The position numbers and the translations under genes were made by a program. 64,000 nt of DNA from Emticicia sp. BO119. Its GTDB lineage: Bacteria; Bacteroidota; Bacteroidia; Cytophagales; Spirosomataceae. The DNA is taken from the NCBI RefSeq assembly GCF_013912375.1, contig NZ_JACETV010000010.1, positions 161,095-225,094 of the forward strand, read 5' to 3'. Positions within the stretch are counted from its first letter, which is position 1, and each line of letters opens with the position of its first letter. Below, one piece after another: positions 36,739 to 46,339 of this stretch. Below the pieces are notes generated by a model. The model was not told the origin of the DNA, searched no databases, and saw nothing but the letters and a program-made list of their open reading frames with translations.

Positions 36739-38097
36739 TTACTTACTTTTTTTATCCTTCTTATTTTTTGACGCTTGGGCATCAACAGATTTTATGGCAT
36801 TCATTTCAAAATAATCAACCGTCAAACTTGCCAGTGATTTCATACCTAAGGTAAATCCTGATTCATCTATAAAAAAATCAGGTGTATGATGAGGCGCAGG
36901 GCTTGTCTGACCTTTAGGTTTACCGCCCAAGAAGAAAAACAGGCCAGGTACTTTTTGCTGGAAGAAACTAAAGTCTTCAGCACCAGTTTGCACAGGTTGA
37001 ACATTAACATTCTCTTTACCTGCTATTGTTTCCAAGGTTCCAATCATTTTATCAGTTAAAACAGGATCATTATAAGTGACCGGATAACCAGTGTCAATTT
37101 TTACTTCTGCAGTAGCCCCGGCACTTTCGGCAATATTTATAGCAACTTCGTTTATACGGCGATGAACCAGTTGACGCTGTTCTGTGCCAAATGTGCGGAT
37201 AGTTCCAATCATTTCGAGGGATTCGGGAATAATATTCTGACGGATACCTCCGTGAATTGCCCCGACTGTTACTATAGCAGGATTTTCAGTAATATTTACA
37301 TTTCGGCTTACGATTGTCTGCAAACCCATCACAATTTGTGATGCGGTTACGATTGGATCAATACCAGACCATGGATTAGCGCCATGGGTTTGCTTCCCTT
37401 TCAATTTAATCCCTAATTGATCTACAGCTGCCATTGTAGCACCAGGGCGATAACCGATTTTCCCTACTTCGGTTACTGAACTAATATGTAAACCAAAAAT
37501 AGCGTCTACTTTAGGATTTTCCATTACGCCTTCCAAAACCATTAGTTCAGCACCAGATTTGCCATCTTTTAATAATTTAGCATCATATACACCTTCTTCA
37601 GCAGGCTGAAAAATAAATTTTACAGTTCCGGCCAATTCATTTTTTAAAGATGAGAGTATTTCAGCAACACCCATAAGCATTGCCACGTGTGAATCATGGC
37701 CACAGGCATGCATCACGCCGGTTTTCTGACCATTGTACTCTGTCATTACTTTTGACTTAAATGGCACATCAACGCGTTCGGTTACTGGCAGACCATCCAT
37801 ATCTGCGCGAAGTGCTACTACTGGTCCGGGTTTACCACCTTTTAGTATGCCCACAACACCTGTAACACCTACTTTTTCCTGCACCTCAATTCCTAATGAA
37901 CGAAGATGATCTGCAACAATTTTAGAAGTTCTGAATTCAAGATTCCCCAATTCAGGGTTTTCATGAAAATCACGACGCCACATTACAACTTTCTTTTCTA
38001 TGGCATCTGCTCCGGCATTAATTTTAGGCTTTAGAGATGACTGTGCTGTAGCTAAACCACAGGAAATGGTAAGAAGACTAAACAATAGATTTCGCAT
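36739..38097 (-). CDS. secreted M20-family amidohydrolase
   Basis: A 452-residue metal-dependent amidohydrolase of the M20D (IAA-amino-acid hydrolase / N-acyl-amino-acid amidohydrolase) group, with a signal peptide (LLTISCGLATAQS). RRDFHENPELGNLE, LRADMDGLPV, GVMHACGHDSHVAML and QPAEEG are the zinc and catalytic motifs. QTGAEDFSFFQQ supplies a C-terminal ligand. The tail is lysine-rich (KNKKDKKSK). It probably trims N-acylated amino acids in the periplasm. It is followed directly by its terminator. Confidence 0.9.
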   Translation of the reverse strand: MRNLLFSLLTISCGLATAQSSLKPKINAGADAIEKKVVMWRRDFHENPELGNLEFRTSKIVADHLRSLGIEVQEKVGVTGVVGILKGGKPGPVVALRADMDGLPVTERVDVPFKSKVMTEYNGQKTGVMHACGHDSHVAMLMGVAEILSSLKNELAGTVKFIFQPAEEGVYDAKLLKDGKSGAELMVLEGVMENPKVDAIFGLHISSVTEVGKIGYRPGATMAAVDQLGIKLKGKQTHGANPWSGIDPIVTASQIVMGLQTIVSRNVNITENPAIVTVGAIHGGIRQNIIPESLEMIGTIRTFGTEQRQLVHRRINEVAINIAESAGATAEVKIDTGYPVTYNDPVLTDKMIGTLETIAGKENVNVQPVQTGAEDFSFFQQKVPGLFFFLGGKPKGQTSPAPHHTPDFFIDESGFTLGMKSLASLTVDYFEMNAIKSVDAQASKNKKDKKSK

Positions 38098-38179
38098 TGA
38101 TGAAATTTAATTTAGGTATTTTAATTAATTTAAGGTGGTCGGAGAGACTAAATTAAGGATAGAAATTTATAAATCCAAG

Positions 38180-39040
38180 CTATTTGATTGCCTCATAAAC
38201 TTCCATCATCCGATCAGTTGATAAAATATCTACACCATTATTGACAAAACCTTTGTAAACATAGTCTCCTTTAGTAATTGCCATTTTATCGAGGTTACCT
38301 AAAGTACCTAAGATTGTACAAATACCTTTTTGATGCAAGAAATGATTAAATTCTTTGTTGGGTTCTCTTGTTCCGATAAAAGCAACCATATTTTTATCAG
38401 GTATTCCAGCCTGTTGATGCCTTTCATATTCTTTTATATCTCTGACAGTAACAGAAATCATTAGATTGGGATCTAAATCATATACTTTTTTTGCTTGATT
38501 GGCATCATATACGATAATCATACAATAGTCTTCTGCATGTGTTTTTTTTACCATTGCTACCACTTTCTCATAAGGAGTATTCCGCTTTACATCTAAACCA
38601 AAAATCACTTTATTTTTGCCCCATCTCAACACTTCTTCAAGGGTTGGTATCTTAAAAGTTGTGAGAGTTCCGGCATTATCTCTCAACCTCAAATCTTTTA
38701 TTTCATCCCAGTTTTTCTCAATAATTTTTCCTCTTCCTGTAGTGGTTCTGTCTAAAGTATTATCATGCATCATCATTAGCATACTGTCTTTTGTTATTTC
38801 AATATCACATTCAATGATATTAGGAATTCTTTCGGATAGAAACGCGAAAGATTCAATACAATTCTCAGGGTAACCCGGGATGTCACCACCACCTCTGTGA
38901 GATGAAACCATAGGCTTAAAGTTAGGAGTGTATTTTAAGAAATTGATTAAGCCTTGCTTAGGTGTAGGGATATAAGATTTTTGAGGAACGGGATGACAAG
39001 CTACAACTAAAATAAATAATATCGGATATAAGAATTTCAT
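38180..39040 (-). CDS. glycerophosphodiester phosphodiesterase lipoprotein
   Basis: 286 residues. The lipobox (ILVVAC) predicts a lipoprotein. The GDPD barrel shows SSHRGGGDIPGYPENCIESF (catalytic His and Arg), IECDIEITKDSMLMMMHDNTLDRTT (metal Glu/Asp and second His) and FGLDVKRNTPY. It splits glycerophosphodiesters into glycerol-3-phosphate and an alcohol. Residues and order are complete, so it should be active. Together with the nearby ENPP-like enzyme it fits periplasmic phosphodiester scavenging. Confidence 0.9.
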   Translation of the reverse strand: MKFLYPILFILVVACHPVPQKSYIPTPKQGLINFLKYTPNFKPMVSSHRGGGDIPGYPENCIESFAFLSERIPNIIECDIEITKDSMLMMMHDNTLDRTTTGRGKIIEKNWDEIKDLRLRDNAGTLTTFKIPTLEEVLRWGKNKVIFGLDVKRNTPYEKVVAMVKKTHAEDYCMIIVYDANQAKKVYDLDPNLMISVTVRDIKEYERHQQAGIPDKNMVAFIGTREPNKEFNHFLHQKGICTILGTLGNLDKMAITKGDYVYKGFVNNGVDILSTDRMMEVYEAIK

Positions 39041-39071
39041 CGTAATATTGAAAAAGTAATTGAACGAAAAA

Positions 39072-40400
39072 TTATTGGAAAAACACTAAAGAGTCCTGAT
39101 TTGTCTGTTTTTTAAAAGTGTTCATGATTCCTTTGGCAGTTAGGAGTCCATTTTTCCCGTAGACCATTAAGCAAACGGTACCTCCGCTACCTCCACCTGT
39201 TATTTTAGCCCCATACACACCAGAATTTACTCCTTTTGAATGAGCCATTTCAACAATCAAATCAGTATATTCATTTCCTAAGCCACATTGATTATAACTT
39301 TGATGAGATTGATACATTAACTCTCCCATTAATGGCAAAAGTTCCAGGTAGTTTTTTTCAGTGAGGCTTTTCAGCATTTCAATGAAAAATCTTACCCTAT
39401 GATTCTCATAAATCGGGTGCTCAGTACTTGCTTTGATGTTGTAATAAGTATCTGGTTTAATAACTGCTAAGGTATCAGTTACGACTCCAAAATTATTCAG
39501 AAAGTCTCTACCATACATAGAATCAAGACTTTTTGCGTATTTAGCTTCATATTGTGAAGGAGAAATATTGCTAAGGTAACCAGAATAAGGGAGAAGGTGA
39601 TTTTGAGTACTTATTAAATCATATTTTGACACTCCCTGTTTTTGGGCTATAATTGAAAAACCCATTGAGGCAGCAGTACGAACCTCTCCATAAGAAGCAC
39701 CACTAACAGCATGGCGCACGCCACTATCTATCCCAACAAAATATAAGTTATCCGGTATTCTGATCCTTTGGTATATTTTATCTGGCTGGCATAAAATAGG
39801 AAGTAAATATTTTTCTTTACCAAAGTACGAAGCTAACTGATCCATTAATCCACAAGGAGCACCCACTATCAGGTTTTCAGCTTTTTGTGCTAAAACTGGT
39901 AATTCTGTACCGGAAAATTCAATAGAAAATAATTCTCCGATTGCTTTTAATGTGGCCACTTCAATGGCGGCTGAGGAAGAAACTCCCTTGCCAAATGGCA
40001 CTTCTGATTTAACTAAAATGTCTAAGCCCCCTAATTTTACCTGCTTTTCATTCGTTAAAACCAAAAAACAACCTGCAATGTAGGAAACCCAATCACCTTC
40101 ATCTATTTTTCTCAGATACTGATTTGCCTCTTTGTAATCCTTTGGTAATTCTTCTAAATCTAAAAATACCTCATTGTTTTGAATTATATCAAGACTTTTA
40201 ACGCGTAGCTGGTTATAATTTCTATGTCCAATTGTAACGGTTGCTTTCTCTTTAATTGGCATCTGTAATACCATTGATCCAGAGTAATCAGCAATGCCTC
40301 CCATTACATCTAAACGACCGGTGGAACTTGCCTGAATCAAATTCTGATTTTCGCCAAAAAAATTTCTTAATTCATTTGAACTATTAGAATTAATTTCCAT
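39072..40400 (-). CDS. GHMP kinase, L-arabinokinase/galactokinase-like
   Basis: A sugar-1-kinase of about 442 residues. GRLDVMGGIADYSGSMVLQMP replaces the bacterial galactokinase signature and matches the block I know from plant L-arabinokinase (ARA1). The ATP loop is PFGKGVSSSAAIEVATLKAI, and the C-terminal GHMP motif is AKITGGGSGGTVCLM. The ATG at 40400 is preferred over 40439, because a terminator hairpin of the upstream gene lies between them and homology starts after it. Arabinose-1-phosphate formation is the likely reaction; galactose or another sugar is possible. A GH127 arabinofuranosidase gene and a FucP-type transporter gene lie close by. Confidence 0.75.
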   Translation of the reverse strand: MEINSNSSNELRNFFGENQNLIQASSTGRLDVMGGIADYSGSMVLQMPIKEKATVTIGHRNYNQLRVKSLDIIQNNEVFLDLEELPKDYKEANQYLRKIDEGDWVSYIAGCFLVLTNEKQVKLGGLDILVKSEVPFGKGVSSSAAIEVATLKAIGELFSIEFSGTELPVLAQKAENLIVGAPCGLMDQLASYFGKEKYLLPILCQPDKIYQRIRIPDNLYFVGIDSGVRHAVSGASYGEVRTAASMGFSIIAQKQGVSKYDLISTQNHLLPYSGYLSNISPSQYEAKYAKSLDSMYGRDFLNNFGVVTDTLAVIKPDTYYNIKASTEHPIYENHRVRFFIEMLKSLTEKNYLELLPLMGELMYQSHQSYNQCGLGNEYTDLIVEMAHSKGVNSGVYGAKITGGGSGGTVCLMVYGKNGLLTAKGIMNTFKKQTNQDSLVFFQ

Positions 40401-40418
40401 AGAAAAGTGCCAAAATAA

Positions 40419-40444
40419 AAGAGATGCTTTTTGTGGCATCTCTT
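40419..40444 (-). terminator. terminator between thiolase and arabinokinase-like genes
   Basis: AAGAGATGC pairs perfectly with GCATCTCTT around an 8-base loop. On the minus strand TTTTATTTT follows. It lies between the thiolase stop and the kinase start chosen here. Confidence 0.75.
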
Positions 40445-40462
40445 GAGAATGTATAAGTTCTA

Positions 40463-41641
40463 TTATAATTTTTCGATAATGATTGCACTGGCTCCACCCC
40501 CCCCATTACAGATAGCAGCCAGGCCGTATTTGCCATTTTTATGATGGAGTACATTAATTAAAGTTGTTACAATTCTTGCACCTGAACAACCTAACGGGTG
40601 ACCAATTGAGACGGCTCCTCCAAAAATATTTACATTAGCATAAGACAATCCTAACTCTTTGCAAAATACCATTGGCACTACAGAAAAAGCCTCATTTACT
40701 TCAAAAAAATCTATATCGCTTATATTTAATCCTGCTCTTCTCAACGCTTTCTGAGCGGCAAATACCGGAGAGGTGGTAAACCATTCAGGCTCCTGCTCTG
40801 CATCAGCATAAGCAATGATTCGGGCAATAGGATTTAACTCAGATAATTGAATAGCATCTGAGGAACTTAGTACTAAGGCGGCCGCTCCATCATTAATGGT
40901 TGAAGCATTCGCAGCAGTTACTGTACCATCTTTAGTGAAAACTGGTTTTAAGGTAGGAATCTTCTCAAAAATCACATTTTTATATTCCTCATCCTGATTC
41001 ACTACTTTTATATTCCCTTTTTTATCTACGACCTCAACCGGAGTTACTTCTCTTTCAAAGTATCCTTTTTCCCATGCGTCTGCTGACCTTTTATACGATT
41101 GTATAGCATATTCGTCCTGCTCCTGACGGCTGATATTATATTTTACAGCGGTAGAATCACCGAAGCATCCCATGGCTTGTGGTTGATAAGCATCGGTTAA
41201 ACCGTCTTTGGCTAAACCATCAATCAACACGCTATTGCCATAGCCGTAACCATAGCGAGCCTTTTCAAGATAGAAGGGAATCATAGACATATTTTCCATT
41301 CCACCAGCAACTACCAATTGATTTTCACCTAATTCAATTGATTGGCTACCAAAAATTATAGCTTTCAGGCCGGAAGCACAAACTTTATTAATTGTAGTTG
41401 TATTGGTGTTTACAGATAAACCACCGTGAATGGCTGCCTGGCGAGCTGGTGCCTGACCAATATTAGCCTGACAAACATTACCAAAAAACAATTCATCAAT
41501 TTGATTTGGGTCAACATTAGCCTTTTTTATTGCTGCCTTGATGGCTGTTGCACCTAATTGCGGAGCAGGAACAGTAGATAATGAACCTCCGAAACTACCA
41601 ATTGGGGTTCTTACAGCAGAAATGATATAAGCCTTTTCCAT
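40463..41641 (-). CDS. acetyl-CoA C-acetyltransferase (thiolase)
   Basis: Condenses two acetyl-CoA to acetoacetyl-CoA or does the reverse cleavage. 392 residues is normal for a biosynthetic-type thiolase. The acyl-carrying Cys is in NKVCASGLKAI (about 88), and the other active-site residues are in GGAVSIGHPLGCSGARIV (His) and ICNGGGGASAI (Cys). The start MEKAYIISAVRTPIGSFGG is canonical. Terminators on both sides make it a single-gene unit, and no other fatty-acid oxidation gene is near. Confidence 0.93.
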   Translation of the reverse strand: MEKAYIISAVRTPIGSFGGSLSTVPAPQLGATAIKAAIKKANVDPNQIDELFFGNVCQANIGQAPARQAAIHGGLSVNTNTTTINKVCASGLKAIIFGSQSIELGENQLVVAGGMENMSMIPFYLEKARYGYGYGNSVLIDGLAKDGLTDAYQPQAMGCFGDSTAVKYNISRQEQDEYAIQSYKRSADAWEKGYFEREVTPVEVVDKKGNIKVVNQDEEYKNVIFEKIPTLKPVFTKDGTVTAANASTINDGAAALVLSSSDAIQLSELNPIARIIAYADAEQEPEWFTTSPVFAAQKALRRAGLNISDIDFFEVNEAFSVVPMVFCKELGLSYANVNIFGGAVSIGHPLGCSGARIVTTLINVLHHKNGKYGLAAICNGGGGASAIIIEKL

Positions 41642-41661
41642 TTGATGTGAATTAAAATAAA

Positions 41662-41687
41662 ACTGTTACAGGATACCCTGTAACAGT
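41662..41687 (-). terminator. terminator between sugar transporter and thiolase genes
   Basis: ACTGTTACAGG pairs perfectly with CCTGTAACAGT around a 4-base loop. On the minus strand it is followed by TTTTATTTTAATT. Confidence 0.85.
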
Positions 41688-41713
41688 CAAACAAAATATC
41701 TTTAAACTTAATT

Positions 41714-42934
41714 TCACCAACTTTTCTTCTTGTGACCACTGATGGCGTAATACAAAATAAACAAATAAAGCGGAATCATTACCGAATAGGCTTGTTGAGG
41801 GCTCTTGATCGCATCCGCTACCGCCCCATAAACTAATGGAAGGATGGCCCCACCAGCAATCATCATGATTAACCATGCCGAAGCTATCTTAGTAAATTTA
41901 CCTAAACCATCTATAGCCAGAGGCCAGATAGCCGGCCACATAATAGCATTGGCTAAGCCTAAAATTGCAATGCAAATTACAGACGTGAAACCGCTTGTAA
42001 ATAATGCCAAAACAGTAACTACTACGCCCAAAATAGCAGACAATTTTAGCCAGGTTTGCTGAGAAACATACTTTGGAATCAAGAAAATACCTAAAACATA
42101 GCCTAACATCATTAGCCATAAGGTATAAGTACCAAACTGACTTGCCTCTTCTTGAGGAAAACCTAATGAAATACCGTAACTAATAATTGTATCACCTGCA
42201 ATTACTTCTACACCTACATAACAAAATAAGGTAATAAGCCCTAAAACGAGATTAGGGAAGTCGAATACACTTGTTTTGCTACTGAAAGATTTTTCATCAA
42301 TTCCCTCCTGTTCCTCACTTACTTCAGGTAAGCCTTTGGACAATTGAATTAATACTGCCAGAATAATGAGGACTCCAGTTAAAATTAAATATGGAACCAC
42401 AACTTTATCTAAGTGATCGGCAGCTGATGCTGCCACGGCCCCTCCAGCTAACAAAATACCTCCAAAAACCTTCTGACTGATAATTCCCGCTGTTTTATTA
42501 GCAATTCCCATAAAACTTATTCTTTGAGCAGCGCTTTCTCTTGGGCCAAGGATTGTTGCATATGGGTTAGAAGCAGTCTGAAGGAGTGTGAGACCAATAC
42601 CAATAGTAAATAAGCCAACTAAGAATAAGGGATATGATTCTGACTTGGCTGCCGGAACAAAAATCAGAGTACCAATCGCCATTATCCCCAAGCCTAATGA
42701 CATTCCTTTTTTAAAGCCAACTTTTTTTAATACAAAAGATGAGGGAATAGCCATAATAGTATAAGAGATGAAAAAAGCAAATGTAACGAGGTATGAACTG
42801 GTATTGCTTAACCCAAATGCCTGTTTGAAAAAAGAAATGAGTGTTCCGTTTACCCAAGTGACAAATCCAAATACAAAAAATAGAATGCCAATCAGAAAAA
42901 GGGGACCAAGGTAGCTTTTGTTATTTTGTTCCAT
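41714..42934 (-). CDS. sugar MFS transporter, FucP/GluP type
   Basis: A 406-residue, 12-helix inner-membrane sugar:H+ symporter. The first helix pair GILFFVFGFVTWVNGTLISFF is the FucP-family signature. LLQTASNPYATILGPRESAAQRISFMGIANK lies in the conserved loop after helix 4-5, and IMWPAIWPLAIDGLGKFT in the second half. Relatives move fucose, glucose, galactose or N-acetylglucosamine. Arabinose could be the cargo, given the neighbouring kinase and glycosidase, but that is inference. Confidence 0.9.
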   Translation of the reverse strand: MEQNNKSYLGPLFLIGILFFVFGFVTWVNGTLISFFKQAFGLSNTSSYLVTFAFFISYTIMAIPSSFVLKKVGFKKGMSLGLGIMAIGTLIFVPAAKSESYPLFLVGLFTIGIGLTLLQTASNPYATILGPRESAAQRISFMGIANKTAGIISQKVFGGILLAGGAVAASAADHLDKVVVPYLILTGVLIILAVLIQLSKGLPEVSEEQEGIDEKSFSSKTSVFDFPNLVLGLITLFCYVGVEVIAGDTIISYGISLGFPQEEASQFGTYTLWLMMLGYVLGIFLIPKYVSQQTWLKLSAILGVVVTVLALFTSGFTSVICIAILGLANAIMWPAIWPLAIDGLGKFTKIASAWLIMMIAGGAILPLVYGAVADAIKSPQQAYSVMIPLYLFILYYAISGHKKKSW

Positions 42935-42999
42935 ATTGATAGGGTTAAGAAATCAGTTTGCTGATTTATAAGTTAAATATGTTTAGGTTGTACTTATTT

Positions 43000-44340
43000 T
43001 TAATAATCGTCGTTTAATCCGAATGTTCTTTTTCTTGTGCGCCACTTGCCTCTTGTAAAGTCAGGTATTTCGACTGGAGAACTGCCTCTGGCAATAGATA
43101 ATTCAGAAAGTGGGCTAATTGCACTCCAGGCAGCTGCATCATAAACATCAATTGGCGGAGCAACTTTTCGTTTAATTGATTCAATAAAGGCTCTGATAAC
43201 AAAAAAGTCCATCCCACCGTGCCCGGCATTTACAGCATCCTGTTCAAAACGTTTCCATAATGGGTGGTCATATTCTTTTGCGTATTCTGCAAAAGGTTCC
43301 CATGTGTCGTGCTTTTTAGAAGTACCTTCTAAATAAATCTGGTTTCCATCATTCATCCAGATTCCTTTAGTGCCTTGAGCTCTAAAACCCAAGGAGTATG
43401 GGCGAGGGCTATTTGTATCATGAATGATCACAATATTCTCACCATTGGCGCATTGAATGGTGGTGGTAACGATATCACCTAATTTGAATTTTACTTTTGC
43501 ATTCGGGTGATTCTCTCCACCATTTTGTACGATATAATTATGCATTCCACGAGATTTGGTGGCCATTGAAGTCAAATACAAAAACTGGTTTCCATAATTA
43601 ATATCCATCCAATGTGCCACTGGCCCTAAGCCATGTGTTGGGTATAGATCTCCATTTCTGTCTACTGAATGTTGTGTTCTCCATCGTGCCTCACTAAATC
43701 CTTTTTCTCCAAATTCAACTCCTTTTCCATACGCCGTTTTACCATCGTTCAGTTTTACGAAACGTAAATCATGCTGATAGCCACAATGTCCATAAAGCAT
43801 TTCGCCAAACATACCTTTTCTTACCATATTCAGGACAGCCATAATGTCTCTTCGATAGCAAACATTTTCTAATATCATGCAATGCGAGCCAGTCTGCTCA
43901 AAGGTATCAACTAAATCCCATGATTCTTGTAAAGTAACGGTAGCAGAAACCTCAACTCCTGCATATTTTCCTGCTTTCATGCTTGCAACCGCCATTGGTA
44001 CGTGCCATTCCCACGGGGTGGCAATCACAATACCATCTAAATCATCTCTTTTCACCATGTTCTCAAAATCTCTTTCGCCATTGGTGTATGCTACAGGGTT
44101 AGTTTTATTGAATTTCTGAAAAATTTTATTAGCCTCGGCAATTGAATTTTTATCAATGTCGCATATAGCAGGTACTTCTACGTCCGGACGATACATCACC
44201 TGTTGAAGATGGGTTCTGCCCCGAAGACCTACTCCAATAAAGCCTAATCTCACCTTCTTATCTTCATTAGGGTTCTTTTTTGCAATAAATGGAATGCTTG
44301 ATGTAGCCAAGCTTGCAGAAATAAAGTCGCGTCTATTCAT
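43000..44340 (-). CDS. Gfo/Idh/MocA oxidoreductase, GH109-like, Tat-exported
   Basis: 446 residues. The N-terminus NRRDFISASLATSSIPFIA is a twin-arginine signal. The Rossmann domain follows: VRLGFIGVGLRGRTHLQQVM binds NAD(P), and ATPWEWHVPMAVASMKAGKYAGVEV closes the nucleotide site. YRRDIMAVLNMVRKGMFGE and THGLGPVAHWMDINYGN are typical of the GH109 glycosidase branch, which uses NAD+ in a redox-assisted hydrolysis. The family includes alpha-N-acetylgalactosaminidases, but most members are uncharacterised. It lies upstream of the sugar transporter gene with a 65-bp gap, so they may be co-transcribed. Confidence 0.8.
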   Translation of the reverse strand: MNRRDFISASLATSSIPFIAKKNPNEDKKVRLGFIGVGLRGRTHLQQVMYRPDVEVPAICDIDKNSIAEANKIFQKFNKTNPVAYTNGERDFENMVKRDDLDGIVIATPWEWHVPMAVASMKAGKYAGVEVSATVTLQESWDLVDTFEQTGSHCMILENVCYRRDIMAVLNMVRKGMFGEMLYGHCGYQHDLRFVKLNDGKTAYGKGVEFGEKGFSEARWRTQHSVDRNGDLYPTHGLGPVAHWMDINYGNQFLYLTSMATKSRGMHNYIVQNGGENHPNAKVKFKLGDIVTTTIQCANGENIVIIHDTNSPRPYSLGFRAQGTKGIWMNDGNQIYLEGTSKKHDTWEPFAEYAKEYDHPLWKRFEQDAVNAGHGGMDFFVIRAFIESIKRKVAPPIDVYDAAAWSAISPLSELSIARGSSPVEIPDFTRGKWRTRKRTFGLNDDY

Positions 44341-44437
44341 AGTATGGTTAAGAAAGATTTTTTACAAAAAAATAGACTTATTACACAATTTCAAAAGTTT
44401 AGAGTATAAATATTATTTTATTCCTATCGCAATCTCT

Positions 44438-44445
44438 TATTTTTG
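44438..44445 (+). promoter_or_regulatory. -7 promoter element of folE
   Basis: TATTTTTG matches TAnnTTTG and ends 24 bases before the folE ATG. No convincing TTG is seen at -33. Confidence 0.35.
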
Positions 44446-44469
44446 TTTATAAATCATAGATAAAATTTG

Positions 44470-45150
44470 ATGATTGATAAAAATAAAAAACCGGACTATA
44501 AGCATTTGTCTATTGATGAAATAGGAGAAAATCATTTTTCAACTAATCTGGAAACACCTATTCGCGAAGACGCCTTCGAATTAGATGACGAAACAAAGAT
44601 TGAAATGATTGAAGCCCATTTCAGGGAAATTATGTACATTTTAGGTCTTGACCTTTTAGATGAAAGTTTGAGAGGTACACCAAACAGGGTTGCAAAAATG
44701 TATGTAAAAGAAACCTTTTCAGGTCTAAATCCTGAAAATAAGCCTACTATGACGCTTTTTACTAATGATTATCATTACAATGAGATGTTAGTAGAAAAGA
44801 ATATTCAGTTTTACTCTAACTGTGAGCATCATTTTGTTCCGATAATTGGTAAGGTTCATGTTGCGTATATATCAAGTGGTAAAGTAATTGGTCTTTCTAA
44901 ACTTCATAGGGTAGTGAATTATTATGCGCGCCGTCCGCAAGTACAAGAGCGTATGACAATGCAAATAGGGATTGCGCTTAAATCTGCTTTAATGACCGAA
45001 GATGTTGCAGTGATCGTAGATGCCGATCATCAATGTGTTTCATCGAGAGGTGTAAGCGATCAGACAAGCTCTACAATTACAGCTTTTTATGGTGGGGTAT
45101 TCAGAGAAGAAGAAAAAAAGAATGAATTCCTTAAAGTTTTAAGTCTTTAA
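44470..45150 (+). CDS. folE: GTP cyclohydrolase I
   Basis: Converts GTP to dihydroneopterin triphosphate for folate, and with QueD/QueE for queuosine. 226 residues, with an N-terminal extension of about 50 residues before the catalytic domain. SNCEHHFVPIIGKVHVAYI (around residue 117) holds the zinc Cys and His residues. VIGLSKLHRVVNYYARRPQVQERM and DADHQCVSSRGVSDQTS complete the signature. The ATG at 44470 is used, since the codon before it is TTG. It is divergent from the Gfo/Idh/MocA gene. Confidence 0.95.
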   Translation: MIDKNKKPDYKHLSIDEIGENHFSTNLETPIREDAFELDDETKIEMIEAHFREIMYILGLDLLDESLRGTPNRVAKMYVKETFSGLNPENKPTMTLFTNDYHYNEMLVEKNIQFYSNCEHHFVPIIGKVHVAYISSGKVIGLSKLHRVVNYYARRPQVQERMTMQIGIALKSALMTEDVAVIVDADHQCVSSRGVSDQTSSTITAFYGGVFREEEKKNEFLKVLSL

Positions 45151-45282
45151 TTGTTGCCATTTTAAAGAAATATGGCCGCTCGATAAATAGAGGGTAGAAT
45201 AATTTGGAGTAGAAAAAAACATTTTTTAGATTGCTGTCATATTCTAACTTATTTACTGCCAGTTATTTACTTCCTTAGTATC

Positions 45283-46287
45283 ATGAAAAAAACTTTACGA
45301 ATCGTTGGCTACATCCTTCTTTTTGTTGTGGTAGCCGTTGGGATTTTATTATCCTATGTGAAATTTGCACTACCTGATATTGATATTCCTAAAGACCTCC
45401 ATGTAGAAGCCACCCATGAAAGAATTGAAAGAGGTAAGTATCTTGCCTATCATGTGACTGTTTGTATGGATTGTCATAGTGCCAGAGATTACAGCCTTTT
45501 TTCAGCTCCTTTGATTGAAGGGTCAGACGGAAAGGGTGGTGAAGTTTTTGATCAGCGATTTGGTTTTCCGGGGAAATTTATTGCAAAAAATATTACCCCA
45601 TTCAATCTGAAAGAATGGTCCGATGGAGAAATCTATCGTGCAATCACTTCTGGAGTTAAAAAAGATGGTACACCAATTTTTCCAGTCATGCCATATGCAT
45701 ATTACGGAAAGATGGATAGAGAGGATATTTACTCTATTATTGCATTTTTGCGGACTTTGAGGCCAATAGAAAATATAACAGAAGAACCAAAGGCAGATTT
45801 TCCAATGAATTTTATTTTGAATACTATTCCGGTAGAAGCGAATCATGGGAAAATCCCAGATACGAAAAACGAAGTGGAATATGGTAAATATCTGGTATTT
45901 AGTGCAGGGTGTTTTGAGTGTCATACTAAACCTGACGATAAAGGAAAGAAAATAGAGGGAATGGATTTTGCGGGTGGCTGGTCGTTTAATATAGGTGACG
46001 GCAAAACTGTAACTTCCGCAAACATAACTCCCGATAAACAGACTGGTATTGGCAATTATAGCAAAGAAGCATTTATTACCAGATTTAAGACTTATGCCGA
46101 TAGTACTTATCAAGCACACAAAGTTGGAAAAGGGGAGTTTAACACCATTATGCCCTGGATGATGTATGCCGGAATGACTGAAAACGATTTAGGTTCAATC
46201 TATGAATATTTAAAAACTGTAAAACCAATTAAAAACCCAATTGAGAAGTTTGTTTATAAACCAGTAGAGATTTTAAGTTTGAAATAA
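45283..46287 (+). CDS. diheme c-type cytochrome, membrane-anchored
   Basis: A 334-residue periplasmic electron-transfer protein with one N-terminal membrane helix (ILLFVVVAVGILLSYV) that may be uncleaved. There are two cytochrome c domains: heme motif CMDCH near residue 61 and CFECH near 210. Each is followed by the methionine-containing region (PIFPVMPYAYYGKMDREDI and IMPWMMYAGMTENDL). The two halves are clearly duplicates. Similar proteins feed electrons from alcohol or sugar dehydrogenases to the respiratory chain. No dehydrogenase gene is adjacent. Confidence 0.88.
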   Translation: MKKTLRIVGYILLFVVVAVGILLSYVKFALPDIDIPKDLHVEATHERIERGKYLAYHVTVCMDCHSARDYSLFSAPLIEGSDGKGGEVFDQRFGFPGKFIAKNITPFNLKEWSDGEIYRAITSGVKKDGTPIFPVMPYAYYGKMDREDIYSIIAFLRTLRPIENITEEPKADFPMNFILNTIPVEANHGKIPDTKNEVEYGKYLVFSAGCFECHTKPDDKGKKIEGMDFAGGWSFNIGDGKTVTSANITPDKQTGIGNYSKEAFITRFKTYADSTYQAHKVGKGEFNTIMPWMMYAGMTENDLGSIYEYLKTVKPIKNPIEKFVYKPVEILSLK

Positions 46288-46339
46288 AATGTTCTGTTTG
46301 AAGAAGGGTATTTAAGAGATGCATTTATTAAAGACTTAA

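Noticed and set aside
45523..46119. A 198-residue minus-strand open frame opposite the cytochrome c gene
   Set aside because: It is antisense to a confident gene with both heme motifs, and its translation is cysteine- and phenylalanine-rich without any domain.
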